NCBI GenBank assembly: GCA_012719345.1
Contig: JAAYAN010000049.1
Location: 1 to 61,576, forward strand
Direction: 5' to 3'
DNA length: 61,576 bases
DNA from: Ignavibacteria bacterium
Lineage (GTDB): Bacteria; Bacteroidota; Ignavibacteria; Ignavibacteriales; Melioribacteraceae
A model generated the notes under the pieces. It worked only from the letters and a program-made list of their open reading frames with translations, did not search any database and was not told where the DNA came from. The position numbers and the translations under genes were made by a program. The first letter of the stretch is position 1, and every line of letters begins with the position of its first letter. Positions 16,076-27,108 of this stretch are shown one piece after another.

Positions 16076-16825
16076 ATGAAAACAGCCGTGATTATTTTAA
16101 TTTACCTTATAACCTTTAATTTTCTGCCGGTTAAGGATTTTCTTTCGGAACAAAAAAAGTATGAACGCGTACGCAGCTCGATAAAACAAAAAGGAAATTA
16201 TTTAAAAAAGAAATTGAGTGAAATTGGTCTTTTGGAAAATAACCTGAACATTTTGATTACAGCTTATAAAGACGAAGATGTTCTGGAAGTTTTTGCAAAA
16301 ACCAAGCAGGACGTAAAATATAAATTGCTTGCAGTTTATAAAATTTGCACACGTTCAGGAGTTTTAGGACCCAAAAGGCGCCAGGGTGATCTTCAGGTTC
16401 CTGAAGGATTTTATCACATCGACAGATTTAATCCGGCAAGCAATTTTTATTTATCGCTTGGAATTAATTATCCGAATAAATCCGACCGTATTCTAAAAAC
16501 AGGAAACGACCCCGGCGGAGATATTTTTATTCACGGCAATTGCGTAACAATAGGCTGCATTCCTGTTACAGACGATAAAATAAAGGAAATTTATCTATAT
16601 GCAGTTTATGCAAGAAATTGCGGACAGACAAAAATTCCTGTTTATATTTTTCCTTTCAGGATGACGGACGATAATCTTAAAAAACACTGTGAGAGTTACA
16701 GCCCGAACAAAAGCTTAATTTCTTTTTGGAGTAATTTAAAGACCGGTTTCGATTTATTTGAAAAAGAGAAAAGAGAATTGAAGACAATTGTAAATAAACA
16801 AGGGATTTACAGTTTTAAATTTTAA
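16076..16825 (+). CDS. L,D-transpeptidase-like protein (YafK/YkuD family)
   Basis: 249 residues with an N-terminal hydrophobic signal (about 1-18). The YkuD catalytic motif is present as IHGNCVTIGCIPVTD, giving His153 and nucleophile Cys161. The preceding segment GPKRRQGDLQVPEGFYHIDRF (split here at residues 98-116) is typical of the YafK subgroup. YkuD enzymes make or cut 3-3 cross-links in peptidoglycan or attach proteins to it in the periplasm. GAGAGG lies before the ATG. It stands alone, convergent with the OmpA-type lipoprotein gene, which may be coincidental. Confidence 0.85.
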   Translation: MKTAVIILIYLITFNFLPVKDFLSEQKKYERVRSSIKQKGNYLKKKLSEIGLLENNLNILITAYKDEDVLEVFAKTKQDVKYKLLAVYKICTRSGVLGPKRRQGDLQVPEGFYHIDRFNPASNFYLSLGINYPNKSDRILKTGNDPGGDIFIHGNCVTIGCIPVTDDKIKEIYLYAVYARNCGQTKIPVYIFPFRMTDDNLKKHCESYSPNKSLISFWSNLKTGFDLFEKEKRELKTIVNKQGIYSFKF

Positions 16826-16849
16826 TGAATTTTTATTAGCCGGGATAAG

Positions 16850-16879
16850 AAAAAGCGGCTGAAAAAAGTTTCCAGCCGC
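16850..16879 (-). terminator. Intrinsic terminator of the OmpA-type lipoprotein gene
   Basis: On the minus strand GCGGCTG and CAGCCGC pair around an 11-base A/T-rich loop and are followed by TTTTTC. The stem lies 9 bases past the lipoprotein stop codon. Confidence 0.8.
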
Positions 16880-16887
16880 AAAAATAA

Positions 16888-17562
16888 TTACGGTTTTAAC
16901 TGACCTTTTTCGGCAGCTTCTTTAAGTTCTTCGTTTGCAAAAATTGCTATTTCAACACGTCTGTTTTGTTTTTTACCATCTGCAGTATCATTAGTAGCAA
17001 CGGGTTCCTTTTCACCTAAACCTATTTTTTCGATACGCGAAGAAGCAACACCTTTGCTTATAGCGTAGCTGGAAACAGAAGCAGCCCGTTTTTCGGAAAG
17101 CGTTTGGTTATAGTCATCCGATCCGTCGGAATCTGTATGCCCGACAATCAATACTTTTGTATCCGGATATTTATTAAGAATTGTTGAAAGCTTGGAAATG
17201 TTTGCTTTTGCCTCATCCTGCAAAGTTGAAGAATTTGTTGCAAACAAAATACCCGAATCGAAAGTAATTTTAATACCTTCGCCAACTCTTTCTGTTTTTG
17301 CGCCAGCTATATCATTGTTTATTTCTTCAGCCTGATCGTCCATATAATCGCCGATAAAAGCTCCAGCTGTACCGCCAACAACTGCACCGATAATTGCACC
17401 GAGAGCCGTATTATCGTATTGATTACCTATAACTCCGCCAATAACCGCACCGCCTCCTGCGCCAATAGCAGTACCCTGAAAAGCTTTACTTGTTCCGCAT
17501 CCGTAAAACAGAACGGCAAGCATTAATACTGATACAACTGCAATAATTTTTGTTTGTTTCAT
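16888..17562 (-). CDS. OmpA-family lipoprotein with glycine-zipper domain
   Basis: 224 residues. A lipobox LFYGC places the acylated Cys at residue 22. Residues about 30-72 are a glycine zipper (repeated G-A-x-x-G-G and A-x-x-G-x-x-I-G-D), likely membrane-inserted. The C-terminal OmpA-like peptidoglycan-binding domain (about 95-205) carries VGHTDSDGSDDYNQTLSEKR and GLGEKEPVATN. The protein should tie the outer membrane to peptidoglycan. The YiaD/Pal-like architecture is clear. AAAAGGAGA precedes the ATG. The 244 bases to the divergent reductase gene show no ORF. Confidence 0.9.
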   Translation of the reverse strand: MKQTKIIAVVSVLMLAVLFYGCGTSKAFQGTAIGAGGGAVIGGVIGNQYDNTALGAIIGAVVGGTAGAFIGDYMDDQAEEINNDIAGAKTERVGEGIKITFDSGILFATNSSTLQDEAKANISKLSTILNKYPDTKVLIVGHTDSDGSDDYNQTLSEKRAASVSSYAISKGVASSRIEKIGLGEKEPVATNDTADGKKQNRRVEIAIFANEELKEAAEKGQLKP

Positions 17563-17806
17563 AAAACATCTCCTTTTAAATGATACAAGTTTCTTAATAT
17601 AAATTTTTAATTTAACGATGGAAAATAAAAATATGAAATTTAATATTCAATTTTTCGACATACTATTTTTTATTAGTAATATTTTGTCTACTGATCTTTA
17701 CTGCGTTTTAAAAGTCAGAAAAACACTTCTTGCCGGTTCATCATTAAATCTTTAATTTTAGATAATTGAATACGAAATTACTTTAGAATAATTTAAAAGG
17801 AGATTT

Positions 17807-18790
17807 ATGAATTACAGAGAACTTGGGAAAACCGGTCTTAATGTTTCTGAAATCAGTCTTGGCACTTGGCAGGTTGGCGGCAGATGGGGCGATGAATTTA
17901 ATAATGACAATGCAGATAAAATTTTAAATGCGGCTATAGACAGCGGCATTAATTTTATTGATACCGCCGATGTTTACGCCAATGGCGACAGTGAAAAAGC
18001 TGTCGGACGGCTTTTGAATTCGAGGAAAGAAAAAATTTATGTTGCCACAAAATGCGGCAGACAGCTTAATCCACATATCAGCGAAGCCTATACGCCAAAA
18101 GTTTTGCGCGGGTTTGTGGAGGACAGTCTTAAACGTATGAAAATTGGGCGGATTGACCTCATCCAGCTCCACTGTCCTCCTACTCAGGTTTATTACCGCC
18201 CCGAAATATTTGAACTTTTCGACAGACTTAAAGAGGAAGGGAAAATAGCAAACCTTGGAGTAAGCGTAGAAAAAGTTGAAGAAGCGCTTAAAGCTATTGA
18301 ATACGATAATGTTACAACCGTTCAGATAATTTTTAACATTTTCCGGCAGCGCCCGGCAAAGCTATTCTTCCGCGAAGCAGAAAGTAAGAATATAGGGATT
18401 ATTGCGCGAGTTCCTTTGGCAAGCGGACTTTTAACAGGCAAATTTACCGCTGAAACAACTTTCGGACCGGACGATCACCGAACATTTAACAGAGAAGGCG
18501 CCGCATTCGATAAAGGCGAAACTTTTTCGGGGATTGATTACCAGACAGGTCTGGATGCTGTTGAAGAATTAAAAGCTTTGTTTCCCGGAAAAGATATATC
18601 CCATATTGCGCTAAAATGGATTTTAATGTTCAAAGAAGTAAGCTGCATTATACCGGGAGCTTCGCGTCCCGAGCAGATTCTTTCGAACCTTAAAGCTGCT
18701 GATTTGCCCTCACTTACAGTAAACGAGATGAAAAATATTGAAGATATTTATCTTAACAAGATTAAAAATCTTGTTCATAATTTGTGGTGA
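17807..18790 (+). CDS. Aldo/keto reductase
   Basis: 327 residues, a TIM-barrel oxidoreductase using NADPH. The catalytic tetrad is visible: Asp52 and Tyr57 in FIDTADVYANG, Lys82 in VATKCG, His122 in LIQLHCPP. The C-terminal nucleotide site includes IIPGASRPEQILSNL. It resembles the general-stress YajO/Tas-type AKR subgroup; the physiological substrate cannot be told. AAAAGGAG precedes the ATG, and the gene stands as a single unit. Nearby katG hints at a detoxification neighbourhood, but they are 737 bases apart. Confidence 0.92.
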   Translation: MNYRELGKTGLNVSEISLGTWQVGGRWGDEFNNDNADKILNAAIDSGINFIDTADVYANGDSEKAVGRLLNSRKEKIYVATKCGRQLNPHISEAYTPKVLRGFVEDSLKRMKIGRIDLIQLHCPPTQVYYRPEIFELFDRLKEEGKIANLGVSVEKVEEALKAIEYDNVTTVQIIFNIFRQRPAKLFFREAESKNIGIIARVPLASGLLTGKFTAETTFGPDDHRTFNREGAAFDKGETFSGIDYQTGLDAVEELKALFPGKDISHIALKWILMFKEVSCIIPGASRPEQILSNLKAADLPSLTVNEMKNIEDIYLNKIKNLVHNLW

Positions 18791-18830
18791 TGTCTATTCA
18801 ATATTTTCTATATTACCAGAGAATTTTAAA

Positions 18831-19077
18831 CCTGGCAAATGCCCATAGGTGCTAATTTAAGGAAGTAAACCGTGCGTCGGGAGCCGCATTAAAAATTAAA
18901 ACGGTTGATTATTACGCATTATTCTGTAAATTTCAGCGATAAATTGCCGGGTTAGTGTAATTAATGAAGTAGATATTATTCAACCATTGGAATTGAGACC
19001 TTTCAAATCAGTAATAACTGTTTCAACGGTTTTATGAGCTAAGGCTCTTAAGTTGACGCCTATGGGTAAATGACAGG
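18831..19077. mobile_element. Relic with diverged inverted repeats in a gene-free stretch
   Basis: The 737 bases between the reductase and katG hold no convincing gene. Within them 18831-18861 and 19047-19077 form inverted repeats matching at about 23 of 31 positions, both with CCCATAGG, and bounding about 185 bases. Inside, GTGCGTCGGGAGCCG followed by ACGGTT at about 18871-18906 recalls the end of a bacterial group II intron (domain V GAGCCG...CGGTT), but its hairpin no longer pairs. A second pair, AAATGAC/GTCATTT, lies at about 19069-19128. A MITE-like or intron relic is the best guess. No transposase fragment was recognised. Confidence 0.35.
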
Positions 19078-19476
19078 GTTTTTCCTCGGTTGTCCGTATT
19101 GCACCCGTAAATAGTCCGGGCAGTCATTTTAAAGTATCCGTCACAAAATCAGGAAAGTTTTCAAAACAATTTGGAACTATCCTCTGTCCCCTGCAAAAAA
19201 ACTTCACTAATACATTCTTTCCGATAGTTTTTCTGCTTTTATATTAACTCTTATCCATATTGACTATAATTTTTTTATTAGCTAACTTGATTTGAGAAAA
19301 TTATTCTTGTATATCCTTAGCAGGCTCGATCCATATAAATTTTCCTTTTTAAAACTGTTCTTAAAAACTTTTAATCGTTAAGTAATTAAACTGAAATAAT
19401 TTGTCAATTGTCTTTTATTCTAAGCAAAAATGAATTATAATAAATTGATATGTGTTTGATAAAATGAAATACTTAA

Positions 19477-21723
<2,247 letters not shown>

Positions 21724-21755
21724 TTGGTAAAAGTTTTTTACAGACTTATGATTTT

Positions 21756-21802
21756 AACGGTTAATCAGGTTTAAGCATTTGCGCCGATTAACCGTTTTTT
21801 TT
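21756..21802 (+). terminator. Intrinsic terminator of katG
   Basis: AACGGTTAATC and GATTAACCGTT form an 11-bp stem around a 19-base loop, followed by eight T's. It separates katG from the convergent end of the flagellar cluster. Read on the other strand it could also stop minus-strand transcription, though no T-run follows there. Confidence 0.9.
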
Positions 21803-21813
21803 GTCCTTTAAAT

Positions 21814-23697
21814 TCAGCTTGTGGAAACTGAAGGAAAGATTAAAATTACTTTTGTTCCCTTATTCACAACACTTTCAATCAGAAATTCGCCTTTTAACAA
21901 TTTTGTTAGCCGGTATGCAATTGTAAGTCCCAAGCCTGCACCTTCATATTTCCGCTTATATCCCTCATCTTCCTGCTGCATAAAAGGCTCAAGAACTTTT
22001 TCAATTTTGTCCTTATCAATCCCAATTCCGGTATCTTCTATTTCAATGCGGAAATGTGAATCGGAATAGATTGTGCGGATAGTTGCCAAACCCTTTTCTT
22101 TATTATATTTTATTGCATTATCTATAAGCATCCCGATAATTTTCCGGAATTTGTTTTCATCTCCTTCAAAATAAGAATCCTTTTCGTCCAAGTCGATCTC
22201 GAGAGATATATTTTTTGAAAGAGCTTTAATAAAATACTCTTGATATATGCTCTTAATTATTGAATTTACATTGAATATTGCCATATCAAAATTGTAGCTG
22301 CCCGATTCCAAAATTGATACTTCAACAATATTATCCACAAGCGAAAGAAGTCTGTTAACACCTTCTTTAAGCAAAGAAGAAATTTCAGGAAGCGATTCGT
22401 AATTATATGTTTTTAAATCGTCTTCAAGAAGATCGGAATACCCGACAATTGCATTCAGCGGAGTTCTTATTTCGTGCGACATATTTGCTAAAAATGTAGA
22501 TTTTAACTGATTAACCTGAGCTTCTTTTTTAAATGCTTCTTTCAATCTCTTTTCGTTAAGAAGCTGCTCTGTTATATCGGTTAAGTTAATTATAAATAAC
22601 CGCACTTTTTCGAAAGGATCATCAGTATATGTTATTTTGCAAATATATTCCTGCTTTGTAACATTATTCGGATACTTGAACTTTATAAAAGCTTCGGGAA
22701 CATCATTTATTTTTTCAATCATATCTTTAATTACGCTGAAAAAATCTTTTTCTATTGCATCTTCCAGCAATGTAGAAGAATTACACTGAGACGTCACCTT
22801 GAAAATTGAATAAAAGTTGTCGTTTGCGCTTTCAAAAAATAAATTATCCTCTTCTTTCCTTACTATTAAAAGCAAATCCGAAATATTGTTAATAATTGAT
22901 TTTTGTCTTTGTTCGGATTTTCGGATAATTCGGTTTTTTTGAATATAATTTGTTATATCGTGCGCAGTAAGTATAAAGTTCGAAGGTTCGGGACCGCTCT
23001 TTTTAATCGGCGTTAATTTCAATTCTTTGAACCAAAGCTCGCCTTCTTCGGTAATATCCGAAATAAGCTTAATCCATTCTTTCCTATTTTTAATGCTGTC
23101 CGAAAGTTCAGCGTATTCATTTTCAATTAAATAATTTTTAAAAAGATCTGGCAGATATCTTTTGTAGATATTTTCTATATCAACATTTAAAGCAGTTTCA
23201 AATGATTTTGTTGAGTAATTGATTATTCCTTTTTCGTCTGTTATTATTACCGGTACATCTCCGTATTCAAGCGCGTTGTGAAGATTGTTTATCCGGTTTT
23301 CGATTATTCTTCTTTCTTCAACGGTGGTTGTAACCATTATGAAATATTCTTTTTCTTCCAGAAGAATTCTCTCGAGATCGACATAAAAACCTTCGGGAGT
23401 TACTAAATTTTCGGAAAGAATAAACATTTCGAAACTAAGACTTCTGTAATTGCTGTTAACAATTCCCTGCAGAAAGTTTTGCAAATCCGGCTCGGTATGT
23501 ACTTGCGAAAGCGGCTGTCCTTCGGATATTTTAAATTGGCGCGTAAATGCTTTATTGCAAAAAATAATTTTCATTTCGCGGCTTATTACCGCAAAAGGTT
23601 TTGTATCAGGAAGTTCTTCAAGAGCTTTAAAATCCTGAACAGAACGATATTTGTTCAGGTTTTCGAGCGAGTATTGGCTTTCACTTTTTTCAGGCAT
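21814..23697 (-). CDS. PAS-domain sensor histidine kinase
   Basis: 627 residues from the ATG at 23697; a TTG at 23709 is possible but less likely. Three PAS-like regions (about 25-130, 140-255 and 265-385) lead to a HisKA helix with LANMSHEIRTPLNAIVGYSD (phospho-acceptor His408). A complete HATPase_c domain follows, with an N-box (NAIKYNKEKG), DTGIGI, an F-box (EPFMQQE) and GAGLGLTIAYRL. No membrane segment is seen, so it is cytoplasmic. It is the last gene of the flagellar cluster, overlaps the unknown gene before it by eight bases, and could supply phosphate to the nearby receiver proteins. Its signal is unknown. Confidence 0.92.
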   Translation of the reverse strand: MPEKSESQYSLENLNKYRSVQDFKALEELPDTKPFAVISREMKIIFCNKAFTRQFKISEGQPLSQVHTEPDLQNFLQGIVNSNYRSLSFEMFILSENLVTPEGFYVDLERILLEEKEYFIMVTTTVEERRIIENRINNLHNALEYGDVPVIITDEKGIINYSTKSFETALNVDIENIYKRYLPDLFKNYLIENEYAELSDSIKNRKEWIKLISDITEEGELWFKELKLTPIKKSGPEPSNFILTAHDITNYIQKNRIIRKSEQRQKSIINNISDLLLIVRKEEDNLFFESANDNFYSIFKVTSQCNSSTLLEDAIEKDFFSVIKDMIEKINDVPEAFIKFKYPNNVTKQEYICKITYTDDPFEKVRLFIINLTDITEQLLNEKRLKEAFKKEAQVNQLKSTFLANMSHEIRTPLNAIVGYSDLLEDDLKTYNYESLPEISSLLKEGVNRLLSLVDNIVEVSILESGSYNFDMAIFNVNSIIKSIYQEYFIKALSKNISLEIDLDEKDSYFEGDENKFRKIIGMLIDNAIKYNKEKGLATIRTIYSDSHFRIEIEDTGIGIDKDKIEKVLEPFMQQEDEGYKRKYEGAGLGLTIAYRLTKLLKGEFLIESVVNKGTKVILIFPSVSTS

Positions 23698-24346
23698 CAA
23701 TTGTAACAATCCGGTCTATTTTTATATTTTCATCATATGTTGCAGGAAACTCAAATCCGTTAATAATATTGAATTTCCCCAGTTTAGAAATAAAAGTATT
23801 AATTATTGTAAAAATATAATTCAATTCAATTAAAAGCCTGTTATCGATCGATTCTAGCAGCTTATCAATTACCGGAACGTCTTGCCGGTTAATTTCATTT
23901 GCGATATTCAAATCAATAATTCTTTCAAAAAGAATTCCCAATGCATCGAGTGTATTTTTCTCCGGTTCATCAGAAAGATTAATCTTTTCCTTTTTAAATT
24001 CTACTTTTAAAAGCGATTTGTGTCTTTTATTTTTATCATCTAAATACTGCTTGTAAATATTCAAAGAGTGCATTGTTTCTTTATAAAAAAAGCCAAAATC
24101 TATTAATGTTGAAAACTCGAATTCGCTATAAAAAAAGTGAAGATACAATTTTTCATCGCTTAAAATATTTATATCTTTTGGAACCCAGTTAATCTTCGAA
24201 AGATAAATAGCTGCCGGCGAAAAAATTATGGAATCGTTCCCGAAGACTTTTGATATCTGCGGCTTTTTTACATAATTTTCGTATGAGTTTGTCCTGCCGC
24301 TTTTAGGCGACATATCCGGACCGATATTTAAAATACGTTCAAGCAT
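23690..24346 (-). CDS. Unknown cytoplasmic protein in the flagellar phosphorelay operon
   Basis: I do not recognise this 218-residue protein (ATG at 24346; an upstream TTG at 24391 would add 15 residues). It has no signal peptide or membrane segment. The N-terminal half is rich in aromatic residues and strands (about 40-90), and the C-terminal half (about 120-200) is helical, ending in NRLLIELNYIFTIINTFISK. It lies between a receiver-DHp protein and a histidine kinase, overlapping the kinase start, so tight co-expression and a role in the same signalling complex are likely. Confidence 0.7.
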   Translation of the reverse strand: MLERILNIGPDMSPKSGRTNSYENYVKKPQISKVFGNDSIIFSPAAIYLSKINWVPKDINILSDEKLYLHFFYSEFEFSTLIDFGFFYKETMHSLNIYKQYLDDKNKRHKSLLKVEFKKEKINLSDEPEKNTLDALGILFERIIDLNIANEINRQDVPVIDKLLESIDNRLLIELNYIFTIINTFISKLGKFNIINGFEFPATYDENIKIDRIVTIDA

Positions 24347-24399
24347 TATTTTTAGTAATGTATATTTAATATTATCGGCAGGGAGAGGCAAAAATTGAA

Positions 24400-25062
24400 T
24401 TAATCGAACTTAATCATACGATTATTTTGAGCATATTGAATTATTTCGGGATTTTTGATATTTATAAGGGCATCCACGAATTTTTTTATTCTTTCAATCG
24501 ATTCGTTTATTACGTATATGTCTTCTTTGATATTATTTTTTTCTTTTGCCGATAATTCAATTTCCAAATTTTTTTGAGCCATAATAAGACTGCTTAAAGG
24601 ATTATTTATCTGATGCCCTAAAGTGCAAGCCAATTCCACCACTGCTTTACTGTGTTCAATATTTTTAAGCTCGTTTTGAAGATTATGAATTCGTGTACCC
24701 GATCTTATTCTTGCAAGCAATTCCTGGTTTTCAACAGGTTTTACTAAAAAATCATCGGCACCTACATCAAGCCCCATAACTCTGTCTTTAAGCGATGCAC
24801 GCGCAGTGAGTACAATAAAATAAATAAGTTTAAATTCTTCTTTCTCTTTTAAAATATTACAAAGCTGCAACCCGTCCATCTGAGGCATAGTCCAGTCTGC
24901 AACTATAACTTTAGGTGTAAAAGTCTCCAGAACTTTTAATGCTTCAAGACCGTTTGCAGCCGACTGCACCTCATAGTTATTTTTTGTCAGAAGTCTGTCG
25001 AGAATAAACCGTGTATCATTCTCGTCTTCAACAATCAGTATTTTATCTTTTTCAGGTTCTAT
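24400..25062 (-). CDS. Response-regulator receiver fused to a DHp (HisKA-like) domain, no ATPase; non-standard start
   Basis: The receiver (about residues 7-122) needs its first strand (KILIVEDEND), which lies upstream of the first in-frame GTG (24969). The frame stays open back to about 25077 without any ATG, GTG or TTG. The best candidate is an ATA at 25062 overlapping the previous gene's TAG, with AAGGA about 10 bases upstream; CTG and ATT codons also occur there. With that start the protein has 220 residues: phospho-acceptor Asp56, Thr86, Lys108, then a helix pair containing CTLGHQINNPLSSLI (His150) like a kinase dimerisation domain, and no ATP-binding domain. It may pass phosphate between Asp and His. 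A -1 slip at the end of the upstream gene would instead fuse two receivers. Confidence 0.75.
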   Translation of the reverse strand: MEPEKDKILIVEDENDTRFILDRLLTKNNYEVQSAANGLEALKVLETFTPKVIVADWTMPQMDGLQLCNILKEKEEFKLIYFIVLTARASLKDRVMGLDVGADDFLVKPVENQELLARIRSGTRIHNLQNELKNIEHSKAVVELACTLGHQINNPLSSLIMAQKNLEIELSAKEKNNIKEDIYVINESIERIKKFVDALINIKNPEIIQYAQNNRMIKFD

Positions 25063-25451
25063 TTTACCAGATTCCTTACTTTATCTAAAAACATTTTAAA
25101 ATCCGTAATCGGCTTAACAATATAATCATCCGCCGGACATTCATCAAAATTTAAGCTACTCTTTGTTAATTTTTTATAAGCAGTTATCATAATTAAAGGA
25201 ATATCTTTAAACTTTTCATCTTTTTTTATGAGATGGGTTAAATTCAATCCGTCATATTTCTGATTTTTATAAAAAGTATTTTTTAAAGAAACATCCATTA
25301 TTATTAAACTCACAATTCCTTTTTCTAAAGCTTCAAAAGCTGTGTTACCGTCTTCAGTCTGTATCAGCTCAAATTCATCTTTCGGGAAAAGATAAGAATA
25401 AAACTGTTGCGTAAAAGGATCGTCTTCAATAATTAACAATGTCTTTTTCAT
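25059..25451 (-). CDS. Single-domain response regulator
   Basis: 130 residues, one CheY-like receiver. The acidic pocket is Glu9/Asp10-Asp11 (IIEDDPF), the acceptor Asp53 (IIMDVSL), Thr90 and Lys113 (IVKPITD). There is an insert after beta-3 (KNTFYKNQKYDG) that lengthens the usual loop. No output domain, so it should act by protein contact, like CheY or Spo0F. It overlaps motB by four bases (ATGA) upstream and a receiver-DHp protein downstream. A motor-binding or relay role is inferred from position. Confidence 0.88.
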   Translation of the reverse strand: MKKTLLIIEDDPFTQQFYSYLFPKDEFELIQTEDGNTAFEALEKGIVSLIIMDVSLKNTFYKNQKYDGLNLTHLIKKDEKFKDIPLIMITAYKKLTKSSLNFDECPADDYIVKPITDFKMFLDKVRNLVK

Positions 25452-26233
25452 ATATTTTCATTGTATTTAACAATAATGCTTATCCTTCGGTTGGCCGGAT
25501 TTAAAGAATCTTCTTTAACTTTTAATCTGTTAGCCGCATACCCTCTTATTTCATCTATTTGTTCCATATTAAGTCCGCCTTCAATAAGTGTTCTGCGTGC
25601 AGAATTTGCACGGTCGGCACTCAATTCGTAATTAGTGTAACCCAAATTTCCGCCTGCATAAGCGCGTGAATCTGTATGTCCTTCAATTATCAGTTTATTG
25701 TTTAATTTAGAAAGTTCGGATGCTATCATTAAAAGCAGTTCACGAGGTTTTTTTTTCAGAGTTGCCGTTCCTATTTCAAAAAACACATCGTCTTTGCTAT
25801 CCATAATTTCAATTTTCAAACCTTCTTCAACAATTTCTATGCTAATACTTTCTTTTAGATTATCAAATTTCTCGCTTCCTTTAAGATGGTTAGACAGTTC
25901 TTGTCCCATTGCTTCAAGCTTTGCCCTTTCTCTTTCCCTGAAAGCTTCTTCATCAAGTACTTTCGGGGCAAGCGATGTTTTACCTTCCTCGTCAACAAAA
26001 GATTGTCCCTGCCCGATATTATATCCAAGCGGGTCTTTAAAATATCCGGCAACAGCTTCTTTCACTTTCGAATCCTGACCCATAATCCAAAGTACAATAA
26101 AAAGTGCCATCATTGCTGTAACAAAATCGGCATAAGCTACCTTCCAAGCTCCGCCATGATGACCTCCGCCTCCTTTTTTGGGCTTCTTTATTATTATGGG
26201 CTCTTGATTATGATCGCCCAGATCCATTGCCAT
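25448..26233 (-). CDS. motB: Flagellar stator protein MotB (pair 1)
   Basis: 261 residues. A Gly/His-rich N-terminus (KKGGGGHHGGAWKVAYADF) precedes a single membrane helix (about 36-52) with the ion-binding Asp36 in AYADFVTAMMALFIVLW. The C-terminal OmpA-like domain (about 135-255) has IEGHTDSRAYAGGN and ELSADRANSARRTL and anchors the stator to peptidoglycan. This is the LafU/proton-type MotB form. The gene overlaps motA by one base and the receiver gene by four, so stator and regulator are co-translated. Confidence 0.95.
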   Translation of the reverse strand: MAMDLGDHNQEPIIIKKPKKGGGGHHGGAWKVAYADFVTAMMALFIVLWIMGQDSKVKEAVAGYFKDPLGYNIGQGQSFVDEEGKTSLAPKVLDEEAFRERERAKLEAMGQELSNHLKGSEKFDNLKESISIEIVEEGLKIEIMDSKDDVFFEIGTATLKKKPRELLLMIASELSKLNNKLIIEGHTDSRAYAGGNLGYTNYELSADRANSARRTLIEGGLNMEQIDEIRGYAANRLKVKEDSLNPANRRISIIVKYNENI

Positions 26234-27084
26234 TATTTGCCTCTCAGATAATTTTCAAGTTCCGAAAAAGAGGGGCGCGATCCAGAATAAATTGTTCTTC
26301 TGCCAATTTCAACTGCAACAATTGGAGGATTTCCTTTGGCATAAGCAACAACACAAGCTTTTATTGTTTCGAGATAACGGACTTCATCTTCAATCATATG
26401 TTCAATATTTGTAGCAAGAGGATTTACAAATCCATAAGAAAGTAAAACACCCAGAAACGTCCCAACTAAAGCAGCTGCAACGTGATGCCCAACTGCTTCT
26501 GCTCCGTCGTTTATACTTCCCATTGTAACAATAATTCCTAAAACCGCTGCAACAATTCCCAACCCGGGAAATGCATCGCCAACTTTAGCTAAAAGGTGAG
26601 CCGAAGGTTTTTGCTCAGCTTCAAATGTTTCAATTTCAACATCCATTAAAGCTTCCACTTCGTGAGGAGGCACGCCGCCCGAAAGCATAACTTTAAGCGT
26701 ATCGCATAAATATGTAATTGCTGTTTTATTGGATATAAGAGTTGCGTTTGATGAAAAGATCTCACTTTCGTTTGGATTTTCTATGTGTTTTTCAATTGCA
26801 AGAAGACCATCGCGCTGAGCAACCAGAAATAAATCGTATAATACTTTCAATAATTTTAATGTATCGTCTTTTGAAGCGTGTTTCGCTTTTATTGCCTTAG
26901 GAATTGAACCGACCAGTTTAATAAGAGTTTCTTTTGGCGCCATTATTAAAAGACTGCCGATAGCTGCGCCTCCAATTGTCACAAACTCCGAAATCTGAAT
27001 AAGTGTTATTAGATTTCCCCCGGCCATCGAAAAACCTACTACAAGACTTACAGCTACAACGGCTGCTCCAATAAGAATAAACAT
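26233..27084 (-). CDS. motA: Flagellar stator protein MotA (pair 1, long enterobacterial type)
   Basis: 283 residues, near the length of the enterobacterial MotA (about 295). Four membrane helices: about 2-22, 33-50, 170-190 and 203-225. The cytoplasmic loop carries the charged motor-contact segment AQRDGLLAIEKHIENP. The pore helices have PGLGIVAAVLGIIVTMGSI and GTFLGVLLSYGF. Together with MotB it makes a 5:2 ion channel that drives rotation against FliG. It is preceded by a 24-base gap after the receiver-HPt gene and is clearly different from the second MotA of this cluster. Confidence 0.95.
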   Translation of the reverse strand: MFILIGAAVVAVSLVVGFSMAGGNLITLIQISEFVTIGGAAIGSLLIMAPKETLIKLVGSIPKAIKAKHASKDDTLKLLKVLYDLFLVAQRDGLLAIEKHIENPNESEIFSSNATLISNKTAITYLCDTLKVMLSGGVPPHEVEALMDVEIETFEAEQKPSAHLLAKVGDAFPGLGIVAAVLGIIVTMGSINDGAEAVGHHVAAALVGTFLGVLLSYGFVNPLATNIEHMIEDEVRYLETIKACVVAYAKGNPPIVAVEIGRRTIYSGSRPSFSELENYLRGK

Positions 27085-27108
27085 AAAATATTGTCCGAAT
27101 TTTGAATT

